In this document: positions 47,788 to 56,972 of the stretch, piece after piece
Numbering within the stretch: position 1 is the first letter of the stretch
How the letters are laid out: every line of letters begins with the position of its first letter
Source: Symsagittifera roscoffensis
Taxonomy: Eukaryota; Xenacoelomorpha; Acoela; Convolutidae
Assembly (NCBI RefSeq): GCF_963678635.1
Contig: NW_026970657.1
Location: 1-64,000 of the forward strand
Direction: 5' to 3'
Length of the DNA: 64,000 bases
The notes under the pieces: model-generated
What the model was told of the DNA's origin: nothing
Seen by the model: only the letters and a program-made list of their open reading frames with translations
Database searches by the model: none
Made by a program: the position numbers and the translations under genes

Positions 47788-48220
47788 TATACAAGTATAT
47801 CTGCATAAGAAATATTATTTAAGTATAGGATGAGTGACGTGTAGGGAGGTGATAGGATAAAGACTGAGTTATGTGTTATATTATTTTTATGTGTTATGTT
47901 ATTAAGATCTTGGGTAGGTAGGGGTTAGTGACCATGAACAGCTGAATGACGATCTTAGGAATAGATCCGAAGTTTGGACTGTCCAATCTTAGGTCGAATT
48001 CAAAAATTTTAGAGACCGACTGATTTTAATAAATTTTAGGATAAACATCTTTTTATCTGAACTGTTCTTTAACAAATTTTAGCATTTTTAGCGATATATG
48101 TGATTATGAAACTGACAAGTGTGATATTCGTGATTTATTTTCTAGATCCTGATTGATCATTTAATTACTTACTTGAGTCAAATCCTCAAATCGAATCAAA
48201 TCAAACTTGAAGAGAATAGT
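47788..48220 (+). other. spacer between macrodomain and SGNH ORFs
   Basis: The only non-coding gap of this size in the coding block. It is AT-richer than the ORFs around it and contains pyrimidine-AG stretches (for instance CAAATTTTAG near 48080) that could serve as a splice acceptor for a subgenomic mRNA; no other signal is seen. Confidence 0.4.
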
Positions 48221-50254
48221 ATGGACAATTTCAACCTGGATGAATTGATGGACCTGGCAGAGGCATATGTAGGACCGATGGTAGATGCGATCTATCGTCG
48301 GCTAATGGAACGAGACTTCGCTCTGGAGGACCCAGAGGTAGTCATGTTGCTGACCGCCCTGATCAACATCTTGGGGCATGACAACCGTGGGGACCGCCCC
48401 ACGGAAGTCCTGTTGATGGCAGCATGTGGAGAGAGGGGAGTACTAGACCGCCCGAATATGAGAGTGATGAGGTGGAGAAACGGGGCTCTCTCAGGGAGTG
48501 ACTTGGCGAATGAGCCTGGATTGGGAAGTTCCAAGACTTACCAACCAGGGGAAATGCCTATGCCCTCCAAGCCCAAACCTGGGCTGACGAGAATGCATCG
48601 GGAGATGAACAGCGAGGCGACCTCGTCTGGTTCACCACTGAGAGCAGCTGTGCCACCAAAAAGGGCGAAAGTAGGACAGAAAGTTCAGACGAACCAAACC
48701 ATGCAAGATCTGGATGAGATGAACGATGAACTGAAAAGTACGAAGAAGGAGCTGGACGAGATGACCAGAAGCATGCTCCAGATGGAGGAAGATCGGAACA
48801 TGTGGAGAAAGTTGTTTGAAGATTGCAACAAAAAGCAAGGTCAAGAGATTGAGCGCTTGAGGCAGGACTACAAAGAGCGATCGGAGCAGATGGCGTTGAC
48901 AACGGCCATGGAGAAAGTGATACCTACAAGGGATATTCCTCGTGGGCAGTCCCCGATGGAGCTTTTGACGCCTCGGGAAATGAGCCAAACGACGGAAACG
49001 CGACTCCCGCTAGGATCAGGTCGAGTGACAATTCCGGACCCTAGTGACACCTTGGGTGATCCAGTCGTGGAGCAGACGATGCAGAGGCTGATAGAAACAG
49101 CTGGACGACTAGTCGCCAGTAAGAGTACACGAGGTTCCGGGGTAACTGCACCCTATGGGACGATCGACGACGCGGGCAGAGTACAACTCTCCCAAACAGT
49201 GGTTAGACCGGGGATGAATGACGTGACACCACTCATGGGAAGCTCGAAAACCCCAGAAAGAAGAGTACAGAAGATGCCAGCGAAGAAAATATCTCGCGTA
49301 ATGGACGTGCAGAAAAACAGTCAGTTGAGATACAATTTCACGAGAGTTCCGGAGACGGATCCGAGAGCTTGCTTCAATCGAGCAACTTGGAGCCCGGCAG
49401 TGAACCTGCAGCAACCACCGCTGGGGACATCACATCTGATATTGGGAGACAGCTTGGTCAGAGTTTTGTCGAACTTGAGGACCTCGTGGGTAACCACGGT
49501 GATGGCCTTTGGAGGCGCGACCATAGCCCAGTTATACCGAATGGTGGAACTGATGAATCCAGGGAGGATTCCCAATGTGATGATCCTAGTTGGGACAAAT
49601 GACATCTCCAAGGCTTCGGATGAGCAGGAAGCGCTGTGGGAATCAATGATGGTATGTTTATTTACAACCATTTGGCAGAAATTGAACTGCGCGGTACTGA
49701 CCGTTTGCACTGTGCCAATGAGCGCGAGGAGCCTGACAGCTGCAGGAAGAAGGCACAACGAAGGTGTCATCAGGTGGAACAATATCTTAAGGAATCTCGC
49801 AAGCCGGAATGCCGGAAGAATGATCCTCATGGACATCGAACATGAGTTGAGAGCCATGGATCAGGCTAGACTGACCACGGACGGCATCCACTTCGATAGC
49901 ATCGAAGGGCAGGCTTGGTTGAATCGAGTCTTCCAAGAGCGCTTGGACAAAATAGAAGCGGAACTCTTCGCTACTGGAGTACTGAAGGAAGAAGGAACGA
50001 CGAATGAGGCGGTAATCACGACCTTTGTGCCTCCTAGCCTGGAAACGCGCTTGGGGACGGTACCGGCCGCCACGACTTATAGACAACAGAGTTCCAGCGA
50101 ACCGGGTCAAAGGACAGAAGTGCAAGACCGATTGGGAGAAGCTCCGTTGAGGAGGACCATTCATCCTCGAAGAAGATTAGGAACCGTTAACCCGATCGAG
50201 GAGACGGCCAGCACGTCTAGATCTGATACAAGATCGGAGACGACACTTCGGTGA
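48221..50254 (+). CDS. ORF with SGNH/GDSL hydrolase domain
   Basis: 677 residues from ATG 48221 (MDNFNLDELMDLAEAYVG); the frame is already open upstream from 48173. An N-terminal helical part is followed by a coiled coil around residues 165-225 (DELKSTKKELDEMTR, EIERLRQDYKERSEQM). The SGNH domain runs from about 400: ILGDSLVRVL (nucleophile Ser, block I), AFGGATIAQL (Gly, block II), MILVGTNDISK (Asn, block III) and TTDGIHFDS (Asp and His, block V). All four catalytic blocks are intact, with normal spacing (about 50 residues from GDS to GTND, 95 more to DGIH). Such domains are esterases or lipases; esterase-type domains are also known in some CR1-like LINE ORF1 proteins. TGA 50252 is in frame with the next ORF. 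Confidence 0.85.
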   Translation: MDNFNLDELMDLAEAYVGPMVDAIYRRLMERDFALEDPEVVMLLTALINILGHDNRGDRPTEVLLMAACGERGVLDRPNMRVMRWRNGALSGSDLANEPGLGSSKTYQPGEMPMPSKPKPGLTRMHREMNSEATSSGSPLRAAVPPKRAKVGQKVQTNQTMQDLDEMNDELKSTKKELDEMTRSMLQMEEDRNMWRKLFEDCNKKQGQEIERLRQDYKERSEQMALTTAMEKVIPTRDIPRGQSPMELLTPREMSQTTETRLPLGSGRVTIPDPSDTLGDPVVEQTMQRLIETAGRLVASKSTRGSGVTAPYGTIDDAGRVQLSQTVVRPGMNDVTPLMGSSKTPERRVQKMPAKKISRVMDVQKNSQLRYNFTRVPETDPRACFNRATWSPAVNLQQPPLGTSHLILGDSLVRVLSNLRTSWVTTVMAFGGATIAQLYRMVELMNPGRIPNVMILVGTNDISKASDEQEALWESMMVCLFTTIWQKLNCAVLTVCTVPMSARSLTAAGRRHNEGVIRWNNILRNLASRNAGRMILMDIEHELRAMDQARLTTDGIHFDSIEGQAWLNRVFQERLDKIEAELFATGVLKEEGTTNEAVITTFVPPSLETRLGTVPAATTYRQQSSSEPGQRTEVQDRLGEAPLRRTIHPRRRLGTVNPIEETASTSRSDTRSETTLR

Positions 50255-50302
50255 GATCAGAGTAACAGTAGAGAGGAGAGACGCCCGGGCAGAAGCTCCT
50301 TA

Positions 50303-52042
50303 ATGTGGTCAAGACCCATACCCTCTCCCTGGCATGTGTACAAGGAAGAGTTGATGAAACTGGATCTCCAGAGGGTGAGCTTCGTCGAAGACGCAAGGAG
50401 GATGCTGAATGGAGCGAGACTGTCCGTCAGCAGGCTGTACTCGATAGGCGGTGTAGACTGGCTAATAGCCGCCGGTACAACGGCCTTAAGATTTGCTGAT
50501 TTAGAGGGACTGCCCCCTAATAACACAATGGGACCGGTGAACCCGAGACCATTGCAAGACGTGAGATTGAACCATGATGAAGGAAATCGAGAGGAAAGGC
50601 CAGGAAGATTTCTGACAGCGAGAGCGCCGATTGGACAACATGTGAAGATGTTCAGGCAAGTGACGGCACCTCCTGGTCATGTGAAAGAAAGAGTTTACCC
50701 AAAACTCGTGAACCAGGATGGTGATGTTCAAAGGTATGGCAGACTGAAAGCGATAAAGAAAGACGAAACCATCTTCGCCGCCTATGACAAGGCAGAAATA
50801 AGGAAGGCGAAGATAATGATTGTAGCGAATTCAGAGTTCGTGCACACTTCCAAATCTCTTTTCTGGCCAGACGTCATAATGTTGGCAGCAGTCGACCTGG
50901 ATCTACTGCAGGTGGTATCCATGGCAATAGGGGTACAAAGGCAGGCGGAGATGAAGCCAATCACGATCGTGTTTGCTGGCATCAATGACCACCTACACAG
51001 CAGAGGTTTTCTGAGCAGGCTCAGAGATCCTACAACGGCGGAGAATGCAGTATGGCCGGCAATAAAGGACATCCTTGAGTCGATGGGCGAAGTGGTGGAT
51101 GCAACGAAAGAAGGAGCGTTCAACAAGATAACACCGAAGATAGTGTTCACGTTGTCTCCGGGGTACGCACGCCTCCCAGACGGACTGAAATTCGTGTATG
51201 CGATTGTGACCTTGCTGTCAGAAAGAAGATATGATGTAATCATATCAGCCCCAAATCGCATGATAGAGATGGAGAACCTGAGGCCACTCAAGGTCGAACT
51301 ATCTGCAGTGTGGTCAGATATCTCAAACGCGATGAGAGGATTCAAGGACCATGCGCTGCACATGTTGGTATTGGATGAAGTGCTGGGATTGGAACTGTCC
51401 AATTTCAGCAGACAGCTCAAATTGAAGCCGGGGATAGACGATGACCATCGAGTAGTCGTATCAATGTCGAACGACTTGTGGTTCCGAGCAATGGAGAGAA
51501 CAGGGGAGAGTGCGAAAAGAAAGAATTCGTTGGAAACGAGAGCTCAGCTGGAAGCGATGGTTTTGAGGACCAAGCCGGAAGCCAACCAGTGGCTACACCT
51601 GAATCCTCGAGTAGCGGCATTGGGTGCAGATGCTTTTGAGCAAGGCCCTGTGATGATCAGGAACATCCATGCCTACTTGTTGAAGGAGGTGAATCTGGCG
51701 GAAAATGCTGAAGAGAAGACCGCCGAATTTGTGAACAGAATGTGTCAGATTACCCTGGAAACTTTCTGGACCCAGGAGGTGAAGGGACAGGAAGGCTTTG
51801 AACGGACAGACAGCATGTTGGAAGGGTTAGGAGCCGGATGGACCGCGTCCTTCTTGGCAAAAGTCTACCCAAAAGTCTCGCACTACTTGATAAAAGAATT
51901 CCTTCAAGCAGTAGTAGAAGTATCGATAGTGGAACTAATAGCCTTGTTCGTGACGTTTGGATCAGAGAGTTTTGTGAAAGGACCGGCGATACTGCTCACC
52001 GATGGAATCCAGAACCAAAACGGGAGAAGACGAGACGATTGA
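50303..52042 (+). CDS. ORF of 579 aa, degenerate SGNH-like
   Basis: The same frame as the SGNH ORF, separated by TGA 50252 and 16 open codons. It is not a recognised family. About residues 168-330 show a similar order of elements to the SGNH domain upstream: KIMIVANSEFVHTS where block I would be, ITIVFAGINDHLHSRG where block III (G-x-N-D) would be, then IVFTLSPGYARLPDGLKFVY where the upstream protein has the strand before its long helix. The nucleophile GDS is replaced by ANS and no D-x-x-H is evident. I infer a non-catalytic or altered paralogue. The C-terminal 200 residues are mostly helical. Confidence 0.6.
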   Translation: MWSRPIPSPWHVYKEELMKLDLQRVSFVEDARRMLNGARLSVSRLYSIGGVDWLIAAGTTALRFADLEGLPPNNTMGPVNPRPLQDVRLNHDEGNREERPGRFLTARAPIGQHVKMFRQVTAPPGHVKERVYPKLVNQDGDVQRYGRLKAIKKDETIFAAYDKAEIRKAKIMIVANSEFVHTSKSLFWPDVIMLAAVDLDLLQVVSMAIGVQRQAEMKPITIVFAGINDHLHSRGFLSRLRDPTTAENAVWPAIKDILESMGEVVDATKEGAFNKITPKIVFTLSPGYARLPDGLKFVYAIVTLLSERRYDVIISAPNRMIEMENLRPLKVELSAVWSDISNAMRGFKDHALHMLVLDEVLGLELSNFSRQLKLKPGIDDDHRVVVSMSNDLWFRAMERTGESAKRKNSLETRAQLEAMVLRTKPEANQWLHLNPRVAALGADAFEQGPVMIRNIHAYLLKEVNLAENAEEKTAEFVNRMCQITLETFWTQEVKGQEGFERTDSMLEGLGAGWTASFLAKVYPKVSHYLIKEFLQAVVEVSIVELIALFVTFGSESFVKGPAILLTDGIQNQNGRRRDD

Positions 52043-53225
52043 AAGAGAGGAGGATGTTAGACGACATGTGGGAGGCATGCCACTGTTAACCGATCTAAGC
52101 TTGGCCATGAGAACCGATCCCTTGGCGCTGATCAGAGGAGTCACGGAGTTCGTGACAGTGATCTATGGACCAGCAGTCACGTTTGCGTTCCCAGACGTCA
52201 AAGTGGAAGCGTATAGGAGGTCGGTGCTGCACCTGAACCTCATATCAGCGGTGGACGGTAGTGCACTGAACTGGTGTGAGCAGCGCACGTTGCGGGAACT
52301 CATGAGCGAAGATCTGTTGTTTGCAAAGATATCAGAACCAGAGATGACAGTCATCAATTTCGACGATCACTTCCGTGATCGCATGGGAGAAGTAGAGAGA
52401 GGACACGTCGAAGTGTTTCCAAAGCTATGGAATCTGAGGCCCTATGACAAAACGAATGGTGAATTAACCAGGGTGCCTCGTCTCACTGCAGCGTATCACA
52501 AAGTGAGAGAAGGAACGAAAGACTGGGGCGATTACGAAAGGCTACCGGAAACAATCCCGGAATTCCCTCGGATAAGAAGGATGTTGCTCGGAGCAGTCTC
52601 CGTGGTACAAGCTCCTAGATTGAGAGCATTTGAGACCAATGAAAGGAGGGTAGGGAATTTCGAGGCGACGATGGACACATATTTTGTGGGAAGAAATGCC
52701 GCTGTGTTACAATACACACGATTTGCCTATACGGATCAAGCGACGAGAAGGCGAATAAGCAATGCCGCGACTCCCAAGCCTGGAAGGTTTGACGAAGAAT
52801 GGGCGGGACTAGGCTTGGCGCCTATGAGAATGAGAGGCAGGTCCGAGCTGCCTGAGGCCTCTTTGATCGTGACGAGTGTAAAATCGGAGATGAAGGCAAT
52901 AGGAACGCTACAAATGAGAAACTTCTTAGCATCCTTCGGCTGCGAGGAAGTCAAAGAAGTGGTTCATGGAGAAGAGGAAGATGGATCGGCCGGTACGTTG
53001 CTCATACCTAAATTCCCAGAGGAAGCCGACAATGATGAAAAAGGACAATCGAGCTTGAAGAAAGATAAATCAGAAGGAGAGGACGGACAGGGAGGAAGCC
53101 GTCAAACGGAAGAACCCATGCAACAGGATCAAGCTGGTGGGGAAGACGATAGGGCATCGACAGGAGGAACATCCAGCCTGGATTTCAATATCTTCAGTGA
53201 TCTTGAGATCAATGCGGATACGTAG
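52002..53225 (+). CDS. ORF of 407 aa, unknown
   Basis: Starts at ATG 52002 (MESRTKTGEDET), overlapping the end of the previous ORF by 41 bases in the +1 frame. Not recognised. The first 300 residues look globular, with patches VTEFVTVIYGPAVTFAFPDV, HLNLISAVDGSALNW and TMDTYFVGRNAAVLQYTRF. The last 80 are low-complexity and acidic (Glu, Asp, Gly, Ser, Gln). No signal peptide or membrane span. TAG 53223-53225 ends it, and the same frame continues open into the next ORF. Confidence 0.75.
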   Translation: MESRTKTGEDETIEREEDVRRHVGGMPLLTDLSLAMRTDPLALIRGVTEFVTVIYGPAVTFAFPDVKVEAYRRSVLHLNLISAVDGSALNWCEQRTLRELMSEDLLFAKISEPEMTVINFDDHFRDRMGEVERGHVEVFPKLWNLRPYDKTNGELTRVPRLTAAYHKVREGTKDWGDYERLPETIPEFPRIRRMLLGAVSVVQAPRLRAFETNERRVGNFEATMDTYFVGRNAAVLQYTRFAYTDQATRRRISNAATPKPGRFDEEWAGLGLAPMRMRGRSELPEASLIVTSVKSEMKAIGTLQMRNFLASFGCEEVKEVVHGEEEDGSAGTLLIPKFPEEADNDEKGQSSLKKDKSEGEDGQGGSRQTEEPMQQDQAGGEDDRASTGGTSSLDFNIFSDLEINADT

Positions 53226-53288
53226 GAAACGACTGAGCCAGCGGATGAAGGCATCTCGACATTGGAGCCTCCGTCAGCCTTCACGGAA

Positions 53289-55724
53289 ATGAAACGGAAT
53301 TTGCCGGAGAGCAGCTCTCCTGGCAATTCAAGAAATAGCGAACAAAGAATCCTCATGGAGTCACCTAGGAGGAGAAGAATAGAGGGCTCAGCTAGAGTAT
53401 CTTTCTTGGGAACGTTGCCCGAAGATGAATGGGAAGTACATCACCGAGACCAAGAGAGTAGGACGGGATGCAAATTGAACAGAGTGGCGTTCATGGAAGA
53501 AGTCTGGACAGTAGTTCAGAGCTATGGGACCCAGTCCATCCTCAAAACAGGTCTCAACCGACCGTTAATGCGGGAAGTCCTTGACAAACTGGATGAATGT
53601 GAAGGGAGATTGAGTGAGTTGTTGATTGACTCAGCCACTGACGAAAGTGAGGCGAACTCTCCCATCAAGATAACGCCGCAGGACGACAAAGGAGAAGTGG
53701 TGTATCTGTCAAGAACCAGAAAAGGGACGATGCGATCAAAGTTGGTGATTGACAAGATTAACGTGATGAAAATGAAATTAGGCAGCAGAGTGATGCCGAG
53801 AAGAGTAGGAAAAACGAAGGTGGATTCAGAGATATCGGTGAAAGTTGCGAATTCAGCGAAGAGAAAGCGAGTCGAAGAGATCATGGATTTGGGACAAGGC
53901 GACTATCAATTGACCGGCACGGAGAAGATGCTGACTGATATAACGATGGTGCCACCCAGTCTCATGGCGGGGATGAAGTCAACAGGCTATAAATCCAGAA
54001 GGAGTGACCGCACTCTGACTGGAGCAACCTTGGAGATGGAGATACTCAGCCAATGTGGAGAGAGTACGATGAGGGACTTTAAGCCATCTCCCATGAATCA
54101 CGGAAAGGGAAGTGTCGCAGGACAACTAGTACCAGTAGAATACAACCGACTGACAGTGTCGGAGACTGTGTCAATAGATGAACCCGCCGGTGGATACATG
54201 GAGATGCTAGAATACCGAAACTCGGCTAGAGGGTATTTGATGGCTTTAGAAGACAAGGGTGCCATGGAGGGTTATCTAGAAACGATGTTGCAAGGCACCA
54301 CCCTCAAACAAAAGGCGTACGGGACCTTAGCGTCGTCCGAGATACAGGCAGAGACGATAGAGCAGTTGGTGAGCCTTCCATGGAAAGCGGTAGTATCGAG
54401 ATACTTTGAGGAAGAGATGAGGACTGCGCCGAAAATACATGCTCTCATGGCAGTGCCTTATGTGAGGACAGAGTTGCAATTGAGATTTGCATGGTGCCTG
54501 ATGGGACTGACTCGTGAAGAGTACGATTCGGAAGAAAGGAAGAGATCAAAGGAAGAGAAAGTTTTCCTTATGACAAATCTGAGGGATCTGATGACCCAAG
54601 AGGGAGCAGCAATAGCGTTTGCAAAACGGAGAGCCGCTCTCTGTTTCATTCGATTCATGGTAGAACAGATCTCGGTACCAGCATTGAATACCTGTGATAA
54701 GATGCTGAGGGAGGGCGACGCACGAGCGAAAGCCTTACTCCTATTAGCACTGCTGGATATGCATCAAAGCAAACCGATGAGGGTGAACATGAAAGAACCC
54801 GAAGAGTTAGAGCCCATGAGAAAGATAGACGAAATAAGAAGATTCTCAAACAAGGAGCTGAGACTCACTAAAGAATCTATGGGAGCATTGCCGAAGTCCA
54901 GTGAATACTGTGGACCAATAAAGAAGAAGTTGTACAGCTACGTGTCCGGAGTAATAGGGATGGCGTATAACCCGTTCCTGAGTGAAGACATACGCGATTG
55001 CTTCTTCGATTACGAGCAAGCAGTGTCGCTAAGATTCTGGATGTCGAGAATCGTGACGATAAAGAGCGCTACTAATCCTCAGAATAAATTGGGATTGATC
55101 TTGGAAGAAGAGGTGACTGCACCTTCCGTACCAAAATCCGACAAAAGAGTGGAGTTTGGGTTGGGATTCTCGGATGAATTGCTGAGGACGAGCTTAATGG
55201 TGGTGTGGGAATTGATGAGGGCATCATGGTGTCCTAGTCCCAACGCTGATTCGATACTGAGAGCGACACAGGACGTGCAGAGGGAATTGAATGCAGACTG
55301 TAACCTGCGTGACCTTAACATCATATACAATGTGATGACAACGGCCTCTAGGAGCAACGGGGAAGATAAAGTGGAGTTGCCTGGCTGGGGACCAGAAGAC
55401 TGGGTTAAACCTGGTAGCTGTCTGGCGGAAGTCTGTGGACTGGAGGGTCACGTTTGTGGAGGTCTGGACTGTGTGAAGACCCTGGAGAAGCAACACAAGC
55501 AATTGACGGTATTGTTTGGAAACGTAGTGATGAAAACAGAGACGGAAACGGAACTGATAGCAGACTGTCATGGAGAAACCGACGTGAATCTAGTGACTGC
55601 ACTAGGATTCTACAGCATGTTTGGTTCTTTAGAGTCATTATTGAATCTAGAGCAGAAACATGAGATGGTTACAGCCATCAGTGTAGAAGTTTTCCCAGGA
55701 GTTCTGCAGACTGAGCAGAAATAA
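53289..55724 (+). CDS. ORF of about 811 aa, unknown
   Basis: The frame is open from 53226, directly after TAG 53223; the first ATG is 53289 (MKRNLPESSSPG). Not recognised. The N-terminal 100 residues are Ser/Arg/Glu-rich; the rest looks helical and globular, with Met/Glu/Leu-rich segments (MEMLEYRNSARGYLMALEDK; ARAKALLLLALLDMHQSK). A small cysteine cluster lies late in the protein (CLAEVCGLEGHVCGGLDC), possibly metal-binding. No transmembrane segment. TAA 55722-55724 is again in frame with the next ORF. Codon use and G+C match the neighbouring ORFs, supporting genuine coding sequence. Confidence 0.75.
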   Translation: MKRNLPESSSPGNSRNSEQRILMESPRRRRIEGSARVSFLGTLPEDEWEVHHRDQESRTGCKLNRVAFMEEVWTVVQSYGTQSILKTGLNRPLMREVLDKLDECEGRLSELLIDSATDESEANSPIKITPQDDKGEVVYLSRTRKGTMRSKLVIDKINVMKMKLGSRVMPRRVGKTKVDSEISVKVANSAKRKRVEEIMDLGQGDYQLTGTEKMLTDITMVPPSLMAGMKSTGYKSRRSDRTLTGATLEMEILSQCGESTMRDFKPSPMNHGKGSVAGQLVPVEYNRLTVSETVSIDEPAGGYMEMLEYRNSARGYLMALEDKGAMEGYLETMLQGTTLKQKAYGTLASSEIQAETIEQLVSLPWKAVVSRYFEEEMRTAPKIHALMAVPYVRTELQLRFAWCLMGLTREEYDSEERKRSKEEKVFLMTNLRDLMTQEGAAIAFAKRRAALCFIRFMVEQISVPALNTCDKMLREGDARAKALLLLALLDMHQSKPMRVNMKEPEELEPMRKIDEIRRFSNKELRLTKESMGALPKSSEYCGPIKKKLYSYVSGVIGMAYNPFLSEDIRDCFFDYEQAVSLRFWMSRIVTIKSATNPQNKLGLILEEEVTAPSVPKSDKRVEFGLGFSDELLRTSLMVVWELMRASWCPSPNADSILRATQDVQRELNADCNLRDLNIIYNVMTTASRSNGEDKVELPGWGPEDWVKPGSCLAEVCGLEGHVCGGLDCVKTLEKQHKQLTVLFGNVVMKTETETELIADCHGETDVNLVTALGFYSMFGSLESLLNLEQKHEMVTAISVEVFPGVLQTEQK

Positions 55725-55757
55725 ATAGGAAAATGGAGGGAAGCGATTGAGACGGAA

Positions 55758-56972
55758 ATGAATATCAGACACAGTGAGACTTATTGTAGACCGTCAGGAG
55801 CCCGATATTTGGTTGGTTCAACATTGGCTCCAATGTGCAAGAGTAGATACCCTGTACATTTCGTAGCTGTGGACGTGAAGAGTACGAGAATGATCGTGGA
55901 TCAAGCCTTCTCAGTACCAAAATGTGTGAGACTAACAAGAATGTCTGAAAAGTCATACGAGTTGTTATGCAAGATGTTCTCAGCAGTTCCAGAAAGAACC
56001 AAGGAAGAGTTGGAATCAATACTGGGAAGGAAGTTCATGGGATACGTGAGTGGGAACTTCAGTGACTTTGAGAGACAAAAGCAGAGAGGATCAACCGTCA
56101 CGGATTACAATACAGTAGACGAAAATGATGAAATCCACCGAGTGATGATGGAAGTGGAACCATTACTGGAAGCTTCGGGAAAACGTAATTGGAGGAGCAT
56201 CATGTTGACACATGAGGAGTTTCCTTGCCACTGCTTGTTACAGACTTGGTGGTATCCCAAGCGTAGTAATCTAATGTTGATCTGGGACTCTGGAGAGCTG
56301 CTCTCCATGGGTTTACCAGACTCATCACAGCCCATAACAATAGTGATAGTGGGAGTTATGATGGCGATACGATGGCTGGAGGCTCATGTGAGAGAAAACA
56401 ACAGACAGGAAGCGCCAACGAGAGAACAGTTGCAGAAGTTGGATTGTCTAAAAGATTTAGATCTTTTTGAAACAATGTGCAAAATTCTGAACATTCCGAT
56501 GGAAGTGAAGAGGATATGGGCAAGAAAACGATTGATGCCATGGTTCAGAGCTGACATGACTGCATGGTTGTACGAGTATGCTAAGAAGCATATGTCGAAG
56601 CACGGCAGGGTGTATAGTGGATATCAGCTGGACATTGGAGCGGGAGCCTTCAAGCGAGCCTTCGTGACTCATCGGAATGCAGTAACCACCGCAGTGAAAA
56701 GAATCTCCAGAACAAGTGAACGTAGTGGAAAAGAAAAGGAGGAGATGTTGAAGGAAGATTTGGAGAGAAATGTGACGTTGTGTCTCCACAACAGCTTCTG
56801 CAGGAACAGAGAATCTAACGTGGATCCCCTACCTTGTTGTAAACAGAGAGTAGAAGAGCAGAAGTGTTGGAGGACTGCTTCCAACAGCGTCAGAATAGCC
56901 AACGATGTGTTACAAGACACAGAGACTGAAAGTGCGGAGTCAGTATCACAGGAGGAGGAAATGGAACATTGA
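55758..56972 (+). CDS. ORF of 404 aa, unknown
   Basis: ATG 55758, in the same frame as the previous ORF and 33 bases after its TAA, with no other stop between. Not recognised. Patches are HFVAVDVKSTRMIVDQAF, ELLCKMFSAVP, HEEFPCHCLLQTWWYP, a short hydrophobic ITIVIVGVMMAIRWLE (too short and charged at its edges for a confident membrane anchor) and ARKRLMPWFRADMTAWLYEY. A C-terminal cysteine group (CLHNSFC ... CC ... C) may bind metal. It ends in an acidic tail with EEEMEH. It is the last gene before the 3' LTR, where an envelope gene would stand in retroviruses, but it has no signal peptide. Confidence 0.75.
   Translation: MNIRHSETYCRPSGARYLVGSTLAPMCKSRYPVHFVAVDVKSTRMIVDQAFSVPKCVRLTRMSEKSYELLCKMFSAVPERTKEELESILGRKFMGYVSGNFSDFERQKQRGSTVTDYNTVDENDEIHRVMMEVEPLLEASGKRNWRSIMLTHEEFPCHCLLQTWWYPKRSNLMLIWDSGELLSMGLPDSSQPITIVIVGVMMAIRWLEAHVRENNRQEAPTREQLQKLDCLKDLDLFETMCKILNIPMEVKRIWARKRLMPWFRADMTAWLYEYAKKHMSKHGRVYSGYQLDIGAGAFKRAFVTHRNAVTTAVKRISRTSERSGKEKEEMLKEDLERNVTLCLHNSFCRNRESNVDPLPCCKQRVEEQKCWRTASNSVRIANDVLQDTETESAESVSQEEEMEH

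Noticed and set aside
55758-56972. Last ORF of the giant element as an envelope gene
   Set aside because: No signal peptide, no convincing membrane anchor and no furin-type site. The only hydrophobic stretch is about 12 residues long.
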